DNA of 12,928 bases from Clostridiales bacterium (lineage in GTDB: Bacteria > Bacillota > Clostridia > Lachnospirales > WQUN01). A model generated the notes under the pieces. That model saw only the letters and a program-made list of their open reading frames with translations. It did not search any database and was not told the DNA's origin. The number at the start of each line of letters is the position of its first letter. Position 1 is the first letter of the stretch. Both the position numbers and the translations under genes were made by a program. Shown piece after piece: positions 1 to 7,013 of this stretch. The stretch spans positions 1 through 12,928 of the forward strand of contig JAISZF010000019.1 of the NCBI GenBank assembly GCA_031269415.1, given 5' to 3'.

Positions 1-1
1 G

Positions 2-379
2 GACGGACGCCTTCTGATTAACGAAGTTGCGCCGAGGCCGCATAATTCCGGGCATTACACGATTGAAGCCTGCGTCACCAGCCAGTTTGAGAACCATATC
101 CGGGCGGTCGCAGGCCTGCCGCTGGGCGATACGTCGCTGATTAAGCCGGCGGTGATGGTAAATATCTTGGGCAAGGAGGGATTTACCGGACCCGCGTATC
201 TGGAAGGGATGCGCGAGGCGCTGTCTGTGACCGGCGTTAAGCTGCATATCTACGGCAAGAGCCATACAAAGCCCAGCCGTAAAATGGGGCATTTGACAGT
301 AACGGCGGATACGCCGGAGGAAGCTTTGGAACGCGCCGATAAGGCTGTAATGGGGCTTAGGATGATCTCCCTGCTTTAA
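2..379 (+). CDS. purK: PurK, N5-carboxyaminoimidazole ribonucleotide synthase (3' part)
   Basis: PurK uses ATP and bicarbonate to carboxylate aminoimidazole ribonucleotide in de novo purine synthesis, handing N5-CAIR to the mutase PurE in the cytoplasm. The frame is open from base 2, so the start and most of the ATP-grasp domain lie left of the window; 125 residues are seen. The fragment begins in the ATP-grasp active site with the motif NEVAPRPHNSGHYTIEAC, followed by TSQFENHIRAVAGLPLG, both hallmark PurK stretches. The small C-terminal PurK domain follows, with YGKSHTKPSRKMGHLTV, close to the usual PurK YGK-x-RxGRKMGH signature. The stop TAA is at 377-379 and a terminator starts 11 bases later, so this is the last gene of its transcription unit. 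The reading frame is intact. Only the absent 5' part limits certainty. Confidence 0.95.
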   Translation, partial: DGRLLINEVAPRPHNSGHYTIEACVTSQFENHIRAVAGLPLGDTSLIKPAVMVNILGKEGFTGPAYLEGMREALSVTGVKLHIYGKSHTKPSRKMGHLTVTADTPEEALERADKAVMGLRMISLL

Positions 380-389
380 CTCTGAAAAC

Positions 390-439
390 AAAAACCGCGA
401 AAACAGGTTATTAACCTAACCCGTTACCGCGGTTTTTTT
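390..439. terminator. Bidirectional Rho-independent terminator between purK and the GAF/PAS gene
   Basis: The arms aaaaaccgcg (390-399) and cgcggttttt (428-437) pair perfectly, and an inner aggtta/taacct element can pair inside the loop. The plus strand ends in seven T; the minus strand has a T-rich run too (complement of 384-394). It sits between two converging genes and overlaps the stop codon of the leftward one (438-440), so it can serve both. Confidence 0.9.
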
Positions 440-2123
440 AATACCCAGGCGTTTCCTTCGTCATAACAATAAACAGCCGTTTCGACCCCAGCACTTCGTC
501 AAACATCACGCTGATCTGAAGCCTGACCACGTCGACCTCATCACGAAGCCTGCCGAATATCTCGTTATAGAATGAATTCTGCGCAGTGGCTTTTATCTTC
601 TCAGACAACGCCCCTGAATCCTCAAAGAAATCGTACAATCCCCTGCCCGCTAGAAATTCTTGATCCAAAAGCAGCTCGGTGTTATGGTTGGCCAATATGA
701 TAAGGCCTTCCTCATCCGCGAAGAGCAGCGCCCTTGAGCTGGTCTCCAGTATACGCTGGCTCACTTCTTTTTCAAACCACAGCGCGCTTTCGACATTTTT
801 AATCCCGGACATATCCTTGGTAATGTTGGATATGCCAATGACTTCATTCTTGTCATTGTACATACAGAACATCCGCATTTCATAGAAGAACCTGCTGCCG
901 TCCCTGCGGTTGCGCCAGCCGTTCTCCGCGTATTTCCCCTCCTGCTGTACCAGTTGAATCCGCCGTTTCACACTCTCTTTTTCTTCAGGCGGATATAAAA
1001 ACTCCACCTGCTTGCCCACCGCCTCCTCAGCCGAAAAGCCCAGCATATAATCCGCGCCTTTATTCCACGTCTGAATGACGCCGTTCTTGTCCATAGCGTA
1101 AATGGCGTAGTCCTGTATGCTGTCTATGATATTGTTCAGGAAGAACGATCTATTCTCGACCTTCTTTTCCAGCTCCTCATTCAAGTTCTGAATGAGTTTG
1201 TTCTGGAATTTAAGCTCATTGCTGAGTCGCTTGGTCCTTTCATAAGACATTCCGTTCGCGACGGCGACTCCTACATAATACTTGATCATCTCCACCATTT
1301 CCAGATCCTCGTGTGAATACGCGTGGATACTGGCAAACACCATAACCCCAGTCATCTCTTCGTGGTAAAATATGGGGACGATCAACATATTACGCGGCTT
1401 TAGCTTGCCTACAAACGTACGGATTAAGTATACCGAGTCGTCGGGTATGTCGATGCAGACCGTGGTTTGGTTCTGGAGCGCGGCCGCGCCGATAAGCCCC
1501 TCTCCCAGATTAATATCAAACTCCGAGTATATGTTCTTTGAAAACCCAACCGACTGTTTTATCTCCAGTTTGTGGGTTTGAGCGTTCAGGCTGTAGAAAG
1601 CGCAGCAGTTACTGCCGGTAACCACAATCAGCTTTGGCAGCAAATCCTCCAACACCTTCTCGAAATCCATATTAACCGCCACTGAGTTTACGACGTTTAA
1701 TATCTCCTGTCGAGTGTCGTCTTTTTTACGAAGCGTGGCTTTCAGCTTCTCCAACTGAGAATAGAACGGCTGGAGATCAGCGCCGCCCTTGGGGAAATCC
1801 TGATCGGTGACTTCGCTGAACACAGTGTCCAAGCTTCGCGACATGTATTCAATATACCGTTTCATTGTATACCGGTAATGAAATCGCGCGGCATAAAAAA
1901 CACTGACGACGATAAACGCGTTAATGAACGCGATAAAGGCGAATGGAATATCGTGGATATACCTGTTGTAAACCCACACGAGCACGGCGACAGACGCCCC
2001 TAAAGCCAATAGTTCCAATAACATAAGAATATTGCCGAACATAAATTTTCCATTTTTTTTCATCGCCCACAACGCGGACATGCCGTATGGCCGCGCTTCC
2101 TCCTTTACACTGCGTCTCTTCAA
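438..2123 (-). CDS. Membrane GAF/PAS sensor protein lacking an output domain
   Basis: This 561-residue protein has two N-terminal hydrophobic segments (about 29-53 and 58-80), a charged linker, a GAF domain (about 140-290, with LGEGLIGAA), a coiled-coil-like helix (about 295-325, rich in N, E, L and K), a clear PAS/PAC domain (about 330-440, DSIQDYAIYAMDKNGVIQTW to IGISNITKD) and a second, weaker PAS (about 455-555). I see no histidine kinase, GGDEF, EAL, HD-GYP, HTH or methyl-accepting domain, so it is a sensor without a recognisable effector. The start is a TTG (2123-2121) overlapping the TGA stop of the HD-GYP gene as TTGA, which implies translational coupling because no Shine-Dalgarno sequence precedes it. 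An ATG at residue 15 (2081) is an alternative, but the nearby GGAGG lies 17 bases away from it. Ligand unknown. The likely role, by inference, is sensory partner of the HD-GYP enzyme. Confidence 0.88.
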   Translation of the reverse strand: MKRRSVKEEARPYGMSALWAMKKNGKFMFGNILMLLELLALGASVAVLVWVYNRYIHDIPFAFIAFINAFIVVSVFYAARFHYRYTMKRYIEYMSRSLDTVFSEVTDQDFPKGGADLQPFYSQLEKLKATLRKKDDTRQEILNVVNSVAVNMDFEKVLEDLLPKLIVVTGSNCCAFYSLNAQTHKLEIKQSVGFSKNIYSEFDINLGEGLIGAAALQNQTTVCIDIPDDSVYLIRTFVGKLKPRNMLIVPIFYHEEMTGVMVFASIHAYSHEDLEMVEMIKYYVGVAVANGMSYERTKRLSNELKFQNKLIQNLNEELEKKVENRSFFLNNIIDSIQDYAIYAMDKNGVIQTWNKGADYMLGFSAEEAVGKQVEFLYPPEEKESVKRRIQLVQQEGKYAENGWRNRRDGSRFFYEMRMFCMYNDKNEVIGISNITKDMSGIKNVESALWFEKEVSQRILETSSRALLFADEEGLIILANHNTELLLDQEFLAGRGLYDFFEDSGALSEKIKATAQNSFYNEIFGRLRDEVDVVRLQISVMFDEVLGSKRLFIVMTKETPGY

Positions 2124-3244
2124 ATAAGTGAATCAATAGAAACGCTTTTTTCAACGCTTAAGTCAATAAACCGCTCGTCCAGAGTGCGCACTATCGGCCT
2201 GGAAAGCTGTGATCCGTTTATAAACACAACCTCAGCCTCAACGTCGTCTGTCAACTTAACCCAGCTCCCCATATAGGTATACGCGATATTGTTTAGGAAT
2301 ATCAATAAGTATTGGGTATCAAGCTCTCCGTACACCTTTGACTCAAACATCTTGATGACTTCAAACGGACAGATCTTACCCCGGTAAACGCGGTTGGCGG
2401 TCATAGCGTCGTATATGTCGCATATGGCGATGATTTTGGCTATCTTGCCAATACGCTCATCCTTGACGCCCATCGGGTAGCCCGATCCGTCCAGCTTTTC
2501 ATGATGCATCAGAGCGGCCAGTTTCACGGTTTCCGGAATGTCCTGGTTCTGCAGTATACGATAGCCAAGAACGGGATGTTTTTTGATGACCGCAAATTCT
2601 TCGTCGGTAAGTTTACCGGATTTATTTAAAATTTCATTCGGGATTTTGGTCTTTCCGATGTCGTGCAGCATCCCGGCGGTGGTAAGCTCAACTAATTCGT
2701 TTTGCGGCATCGCCAGCCATCGACCAAAGAGGTTGCTCAGCAGAGACACATTAACGCAGTGGTGAAATGTATGTTCGTCGGATTCCTTGATAAATCCGAT
2801 GAAAGTCAGGATATCGTTTTTGCAGCGCAGAGTGCCCATAATGTCGTCGGTTATGGAAAACATCTGCTGCAGGTCTATATTCTCGCCGTCGCTGATAGCG
2901 CGGATATACTGCTTGGCCTCTTCCACTTTATCGTCAACGGCGTGTTGAAATTCAATAAACTCGGGCCGCTCAACGACCAGACGCCGCTGCTGCTCGAGAC
3001 TGGCGGCCTGGCGTTCTTTTTCCGTAAAATTATCGTTCTTTTCGTTTATGGAACCGGTGACGACGCATATATATCCAACGCCGCTTGAAAGGAGCTTTGT
3101 GTAGTTGCCGCCGTTCAGCATGGTATTTTTAGCGAGCAGCACCGTGCCGCCGCTGGTAACGACGTCACGCGCCAGCACCATGTCGGGTTTAATCTCCTTA
3201 ACGCTTACCTTTTTTTCAGCGGCTTCCATTACCGAGTCACTCAT
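2120..3244 (-). CDS. HD-GYP domain protein, probable cyclic-di-GMP phosphodiesterase
   Basis: The protein has 374 residues. An N-terminal domain (about 12-62, VKEIKPDMVLARDV then GGTVLLAKN) is of the type usually preceding HD-GYP domains. The HD-GYP domain spans about 145-320 and has the metal-binding and signature motifs intact: HDIGK (H194, D195), KKHP (H223), HHEKLDGSGYP (247-257) and CDIYDAMTANR (D276). The complete GYP signature predicts hydrolysis of c-di-GMP in the cytoplasm. The C-terminal tail (about 325-374) is a short beta-rich extension common in this group. I chose ATG 3244 because GAGG lies six bases upstream and a sigma-A promoter (3273-3301) fits it; an in-frame ATG at 3355 would put the promoter inside the gene and overlap the divergent neighbour. 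It is first in an operon with the GAF/PAS sensor gene, with which it shares a 4-bp overlap. Confidence 0.93.
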   Translation of the reverse strand: MSDSVMEAAEKKVSVKEIKPDMVLARDVVTSGGTVLLAKNTMLNGGNYTKLLSSGVGYICVVTGSINEKNDNFTEKERQAASLEQQRRLVVERPEFIEFQHAVDDKVEEAKQYIRAISDGENIDLQQMFSITDDIMGTLRCKNDILTFIGFIKESDEHTFHHCVNVSLLSNLFGRWLAMPQNELVELTTAGMLHDIGKTKIPNEILNKSGKLTDEEFAVIKKHPVLGYRILQNQDIPETVKLAALMHHEKLDGSGYPMGVKDERIGKIAKIIAICDIYDAMTANRVYRGKICPFEVIKMFESKVYGELDTQYLLIFLNNIAYTYMGSWVKLTDDVEAEVVFINGSQLSRPIVRTLDERFIDLSVEKSVSIDSLI

Positions 3245-3272
3245 ATCGCACCTCGAAATCCCCTCATACTTA

Positions 3273-3301
3273 AGTATATACCGAAATACTCTTGAAAACA
3301 A
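3273..3301 (-). promoter_or_regulatory. Sigma-A promoter of the HD-GYP/sensor operon
   Basis: On the minus strand there is a -35 TTGTTT (3301-3296), a 17-base spacer and a -10 TATACT (3278-3273), 29 bases upstream of the chosen ATG. Its -35 box overlaps the -35 box of the divergent promoter by two bases. Confidence 0.75.
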
Positions 3302-3320
3302 ATATTTTTTCACATATACT
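3292..3320 (+). promoter_or_regulatory. Sigma-A promoter of the AI-2E/CPBP/secreted protein operon
   Basis: A -35 TTGAAA (3292-3297), 17-base spacer and -10 TATACT (3315-3320) precede the ATG at 3347. A TATAAT at 3326-3331 is also present but lacks a -35 at proper distance. The two divergent promoters interlock at 3296-3297, so RNA polymerase cannot comfortably occupy both at once. Confidence 0.75.
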
Positions 3321-3346
3321 GGTTTTATAATATTTAGGAGGCTATT

Positions 3347-4552
3347 ATGAAACATGTTGATATAAATAAAAAGTATTTGGAGATAAGCCTATACACCCTG
3401 GCGGTAATTCTGTTATCTGTTATTTTTGGCAAGATTATATGGAATATAGCCGGGTTTGGGCATTCCATCAATAATTTTTTGAGGCTTCTGCGCGGAATAC
3501 TGGCACCGTTTATATTCGGCTTTTTTATCGCGTATTTTATGAATTCCACAATGCGTTACCTCGAACGCGTGATCTTCCGGCGCATAAACTGGTTTCACAA
3601 GCGAACGAAGCTTATGCGTATGCTGGCGGTTACGCTGACCTATTTGATATTCATCGGCTGTCTGTTCTGGATCTGCTCGTTCCTCATTCCGGAGGTCGCG
3701 GAGAATATCCAAAACCTCTGGAGAAAACTGCCCACTGATTTACAGTATTATCAGAATATCTTCTATGAATACCTGGGGCCTGAGAGCGGTATCGCCGTAT
3801 TCCTTACCTCTTTCAACATCAGCCTGCCCGCCAGCTATAATCTGACCGAGTTAATGGATCAGGTCCTTGAATGGGTAAACAACAGTTTGGGTTCTGTGTC
3901 CGATATCATCAACGCTCTGCTGACGGGTACAATGAACTTTGCCAATACAATACTGAACTTTATATTAGGCATGGTTATAGCTTTTTACATGCTCTGCGAC
4001 AAAGAGCATTACGCCGGCGCCGCCACGAAACTGATAGTTATCATGTTCAAAAAGCGTTTCAGCGACCGGTTCATCCGCGCGGCCTCAGAGTCGAACCGTT
4101 TAATAGAAAAATTTATAATCGGCAAGGCTATTGACTCATTAATCATCAGCATAATGTTCTTCGCGGTCACATTGATCATAAAACCGCCCTACGCGCTTCT
4201 GCTGACACTGATTGTGGGAATCACCAATATGATCCCTTATTTCGGCCCGCTGGTCGGCACGGCTGTTTCCACGCTCATAGTGCTGCCCACGAACCCTTCG
4301 CTGGCGCCGCTGGTTCTGTTCGTGCTGTTTGTGATTCAGCAATTCGACGGCATGTATCTCGGGCCTAAGATCCTGGGTGATTCCACCGGTCTTCCGCCTA
4401 TGCTGGTTATCTTCGCCATAATCGTCGGAGGCGCTTTGGCGGGCGTGCCGGGTATGTTTTTTGGCGTACCCATCTTTGCGATCATCCGTAATCTCGTTTC
4501 GCCGGCCATTGATCAGAAGTATAATCAAAAACAGTTTGGGGGTGGAATGTGA
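3347..4552 (+). CDS. AI-2E family transporter (UPF0118/PF01594)
   Basis: This is a 401-residue polytopic membrane protein, a usual length for the family. Hydrophobic segments occur at about 10-30, 45-68 and 85-112, followed by a soluble-looking stretch (about 115-200) and a C-terminal group of membrane helices. The most diagnostic regions are GMVIAFYMLCDKEHY near the middle, and the C-terminal NMIPYFGPLVGT, QQFDGMYLGPKILGDSTGLP and GVPGMFFGVPIFA, all characteristic of PF01594. The family is named after E. coli TqsA/YdgG, linked to autoinducer-2 export, but other members act as ion antiporters, so the substrate here is unknown. The start is ATG 3347 with AGGAGG (3336-3341) five bases upstream. 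The stop TGA (4550-4552) overlaps the GTG of the protease gene as GTGA. It is the first gene of a three-gene operon. Confidence 0.92.
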   Translation: MKHVDINKKYLEISLYTLAVILLSVIFGKIIWNIAGFGHSINNFLRLLRGILAPFIFGFFIAYFMNSTMRYLERVIFRRINWFHKRTKLMRMLAVTLTYLIFIGCLFWICSFLIPEVAENIQNLWRKLPTDLQYYQNIFYEYLGPESGIAVFLTSFNISLPASYNLTELMDQVLEWVNNSLGSVSDIINALLTGTMNFANTILNFILGMVIAFYMLCDKEHYAGAATKLIVIMFKKRFSDRFIRAASESNRLIEKFIIGKAIDSLIISIMFFAVTLIIKPPYALLLTLIVGITNMIPYFGPLVGTAVSTLIVLPTNPSLAPLVLFVLFVIQQFDGMYLGPKILGDSTGLPPMLVIFAIIVGGALAGVPGMFFGVPIFAIIRNLVSPAIDQKYNQKQFGGGM

Positions 4553-5406
4553 TAAACGCATTGCGCGGCTTAAGATCAATCACAATAAAGGCTCGCCGGA
4601 TTCTTTTGCTTATGGCTCTTATATTCGCGGACTTCATCCTTTACAGTGTTTTACTCGGAATATTAACATCAGTCCCCGGTTTTGACGAGCTTATTAACGA
4701 AAACATCTTCGCGACCTTGATCGTTTCCGAGTTGATATTTATCTTCCCCGCGCTGCCGCTGTATATGTTGATTACACGTCAAAAATTTTCCGACATCCTG
4801 CCCCTAAACCCGATGGGCTGGAAGAACGCGGCGTATATACTGCTGATGACGTTTTTATTGGGTCCTGTGACCGCGTTATTATCAGCGCTGACGTCTTTAT
4901 TTTACCCAAACGCGGCGGAACAAATCACTTCCATGTTCACGTTGGAAAATTTGCCGGCCGCCGTGTTTGCCGCCGCGGTTTTACCCGCCTTGGCGGAGGA
5001 GATATGTTTTCGGGGCGCGGCGCTGAACGCGTCAAAGGGGATGAGCGTTATTACCGCCGCCGTTATAAACGGGATACTCTTCGGCTTAATGCACATGAAC
5101 CCGCAGCAGATCCCATACGCGACGTTTCTGGGGATCGTATTCTCGCTGTATGTTATCCATACGCGCTCCATCTTTTCATCCATGCTGGCGCATTTCCTGG
5201 TTAACGCGCCGAATGTGGTTTTGGCGCTCACGCTGGCCGATAACGCCGGAACCGCCGAGGCGACTGAAGTGACTTTGTCGGCAATATCCACCCTTGCCGT
5301 TTCCGCGGCGGTATTCTTCTTAATGTTTCTCAACGTTTATAAACGGTTCCGGAGTTACAATCTCTGCCGTAACCCGCCGGATTATCCTGGAGGTAATACT
5401 CAATGA
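4549..5406 (+). CDS. CPBP family intramembrane metalloprotease
   Basis: The protein has 285 residues and about eight hydrophobic helices. All three motifs of the CPBP (CAAX protease and bacteriocin-processing, formerly Abi) family are present: EEICFR (E150, E151, R155), FGLMH (F178, H182) and HFLVN (H215, N219). These residues form the glutamate/histidine site of Rce1-like proteases, so catalysis is predicted to be possible in the membrane. Bacterial members are often of unknown target; some give bacteriocin self-immunity or process peptides. The start is GTG 4549, overlapping the previous stop as GTGA, with a G-rich ribosome binding sequence at 4538-4545. Its TGA overlaps the ATG of the next gene as ATGA. 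No bacteriocin-like peptide gene is seen next to it, so an immunity role is not supported. The obvious candidate partners are the co-translated neighbours. Confidence 0.93.
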   Translation: MINALRGLRSITIKARRILLLMALIFADFILYSVLLGILTSVPGFDELINENIFATLIVSELIFIFPALPLYMLITRQKFSDILPLNPMGWKNAAYILLMTFLLGPVTALLSALTSLFYPNAAEQITSMFTLENLPAAVFAAAVLPALAEEICFRGAALNASKGMSVITAAVINGILFGLMHMNPQQIPYATFLGIVFSLYVIHTRSIFSSMLAHFLVNAPNVVLALTLADNAGTAEATEVTLSAISTLAVSAAVFFLMFLNVYKRFRSYNLCRNPPDYPGGNTQ

Positions 5407-6599
5407 GGAAATGCCAGATAACGATCTTAGTGTTGATTCTTGCTCTTTTATGTTTACCGGTGCACGCGTACGCGGATCAGATTGACGATCAGGCGCTGAA
5501 CGAATTTGTTGACAACCTTGCTATGCCAGACATAAGGGAGATAGTTTTTTCTGAGGATTTTGATGAAACCGGTGAAGCGAAGATCTATTTCGACATGCTG
5601 AATTCAGATAGGATATCGAGCCTCAACCCACAGTATGCCATTTCAAGGGTCGAATATACGATAGTCTGTAAAAACAGGGACAGAAGCCAGTCTTTTTCCG
5701 GCGATAGCTCTCCGATCCTGATTGATCTGGCGAAAGTCGGATCATGGGGGAGATGGGGGATTGGATTAAGAGTAAAGGTTACGTTCGCCGCCCGACCGGA
5801 GCGATCATTTACAGTCGATAGGCCTTTGTTTTCGATATATCCGTACTATATTCTGCAGGACATGTCCAATCTTACGCCGCCGGATCCGCCGACCCAAGTT
5901 ACGGCGGAAGCGGGCGACGCTCAGGCTGTGGTAATATTTCTGCCGCCGGCGGGGGACGGAGGCAGCGAGATAACAAGATACACCGTAACTTCCTACCCCG
6001 ATTATGTAACAGCGACCGGCATTGCCTCGCCAATAACGGTTACTGGCCTGAAGAACGGTGTTAATTATACCTTTACCGTAACCGCGTCCAACGCCGTAGG
6101 GACCGGAGAGAGTTCGGCGCCCTCCGCGGCGGTCAGGCCGCAAGTGCCGGGGATTTCCGTCACACCTATGCCCGAGCCATATACTTTGGTTATACGGCTC
6201 AGTGTCGGCAGTTCAGGCTATACCGTGAACGGCGTATCCTTTGAGGCTGAAGCCGCGCCTTATATAGATCCGGAGAACGGCAGGGCAATGGTTCCCGTCC
6301 GTCTTATAGCCCAGAGTTTAGGCGCGGTTGTGGAGTGGGACAACGCCTCGCGAACGGAAACAATAACTCTTAACGGCACGGAACTTAGTATCGTTCTTAA
6401 CAGTCCCCTGCCCGGCGATATGGGTAAGGCGGCGCTGGTGAACGACCGCCTGTATGTGCCGCTGCGCTATATAACGGACAGCTTCGGCTCCGAAGCGGAG
6501 TGGGATCCTGTTGAGCGGGCGGTTATTGTCAGGAAGAGATGTGGAGTAAAAAGGCCGCGATTGTTTCAATCGCGGCCTTTTTATTACGTATCCGTATGA
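5403..6599 (+). CDS. Secreted protein with fibronectin type III and copper-amine-oxidase-like (stalk) domains
   Basis: The N-terminus is a signal peptide (MRK, hydrophobic core 7-20, AYA before D25), so the protein is exported. Residues about 25-155 have no family I recognise. A fibronectin type III domain spans about 159-247 (from PDPPTQVTAEAGDAQAVVIF to ESSAPSAAV). A copper-amine-oxidase N-terminal-like domain spans about 263-376, with the typical MVPVRLIAQSLGA, VEWD, LYVPLRYITDSFG and EWD motifs. These domains are common in Clostridial envelope proteins and do not imply oxidase activity. ATG 5403 is preceded by GGAGGT eight bases away and overlaps the protease stop as ATGA. The last 17 codons read through the operon's terminator hairpin. 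Dropping one base near 6537 would end the protein as RKDVE then TAA at 6547-6549, just before the hairpin, so a late frameshift or sequence error is likely. Confidence 0.88.
   Translation: MRKCQITILVLILALLCLPVHAYADQIDDQALNEFVDNLAMPDIREIVFSEDFDETGEAKIYFDMLNSDRISSLNPQYAISRVEYTIVCKNRDRSQSFSGDSSPILIDLAKVGSWGRWGIGLRVKVTFAARPERSFTVDRPLFSIYPYYILQDMSNLTPPDPPTQVTAEAGDAQAVVIFLPPAGDGGSEITRYTVTSYPDYVTATGIASPITVTGLKNGVNYTFTVTASNAVGTGESSAPSAAVRPQVPGISVTPMPEPYTLVIRLSVGSSGYTVNGVSFEAEAAPYIDPENGRAMVPVRLIAQSLGAVVEWDNASRTETITLNGTELSIVLNSPLPGDMGKAALVNDRLYVPLRYITDSFGSEAEWDPVERAVIVRKRCGVKRPRLFQSRPFYYVSV
6548..6582. terminator. Strong bidirectional Rho-independent terminator
   Basis: The arms at 6548-6563 and 6567-6582 form a perfect 16-bp stem (AAAAAGGCCGCGATTG against its complement) with a TTT loop. 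Five T close the plus-strand side and the complement of five A closes the minus side, so it can end both the plus-strand operon and the leftward miniprotein gene. It lies within the current 3' end of the secreted-protein reading frame. Confidence 0.95.
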
Positions 6600-6632
6600 A
6601 TCGCGCACGATCATACCTTCACTTTCTGTTTT

Positions 6633-6788
6633 CTATTTAGGGCCTAAACCCATGCCTCCGTTATTTAGCAGCATAATCAGAATCAGTAAGGTCAGCATAG
6701 AATTATCGCCGCCGACCCCTCCAAAGCCTCCGCCCTGCGACAACAGCAACAGCAGCAGCAGAATACTTCCGTTTCCTCCAAAGCCCAC
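6633..6788 (-). CDS. Small glycine-rich hydrophobic protein (51 aa)
   Basis: The predicted product has 51 residues and alternates glycine-rich patches (MGFGGNG, GGGFGGVGG, NNGGMGLG) with two aliphatic runs (ILLLLLLL and MLTLLILIMLL). Miniproteins with this Gly/Leu pattern are frequent in spore-forming Firmicutes and resemble the YjcZ-like spore or membrane miniproteins in style, but I cannot assign a family. I chose GTG 6788 because GGAGGG (6800-6795) lies six bases upstream. An ATG at 6833 would give 66 residues but has no ribosome binding site. The stop TAG (6635-6633) is followed on this strand by the bidirectional terminator. A CATATGATA sequence (complement of 6851-6859) fits the sigma-K -10 consensus CATANNNTA, but I see no good -35. 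The leucine run is coded by a short CTG/TTG repeat at 6741-6761. A chance frame is possible. Confidence 0.6.
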   Translation of the reverse strand: MGFGGNGSILLLLLLLSQGGGFGGVGGDNSMLTLLILIMLLNNGGMGLGPK

Positions 6789-6954
6789 AATAATCCCTCC
6801 ACACAGAATACACGGCCCGCTCGTTCCATTCATTCGTCAAGCGTACGCTTTATCATATGAGAGAGATCTGAAAAAATTGACTAAGAAATAAAAAAAATAG
6901 TAGGCCAAGTCATAAGTTGTCCGATGTGGGGTTAAATACTTCATTAGATACACA

Positions 6955-6983
6955 TTGGCGTCACGCGGATTATCTGTTATAAT
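6955..6983 (+). promoter_or_regulatory. Sigma-A promoter for the small membrane protein gene
   Basis: A -35 TTGGCG (6955-6960), 17-base spacer and perfect -10 TATAAT (6978-6983) precede the gene. Transcription would start near 6990, leaving a leader of roughly 25 bases. Confidence 0.8.
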
Positions 6984-7013
6984 GATAGTATCAATGGTAG
7001 AGAGGTGATGCGC

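Noticed and set aside
2702..3088. Long plus-strand open frame opposite the HD-GYP gene
   Set aside because: It is antisense to a gene with clear catalytic motifs and has no ribosome binding site or recognisable domain.
3245..3355. N-terminal extension of the HD-GYP gene to an ATG at 3355
   Set aside because: It would contain the gene's own promoter and ribosome binding site and overlap the divergent gene's start; the extra 37 residues do not look like part of the HD-GYP N-domain.
4139..4579. 146-codon minus-strand frame opposite the AI-2E gene
   Set aside because: Its Arg/His/Gln-rich composition is typical of a shadow frame over a hydrophobic protein gene.
4549..5406. CPBP protease as a bacteriocin immunity gene
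   Set aside because: No double-glycine leader peptide, modification enzyme or peptide exporter is nearby.
6741..6761. CAG/CAA-rich repeat as a phase-variable tract
   Set aside because: The repeat is short and interrupted, simply encodes the leucine run of the miniprotein, and its unit is three bases, so length change would not shift the frame.
6789..6833. Longer start (ATG 6833) for the glycine-rich miniprotein
   Set aside because: No ribosome binding sequence precedes it, while GTG 6788 has GGAGGG six bases upstream.
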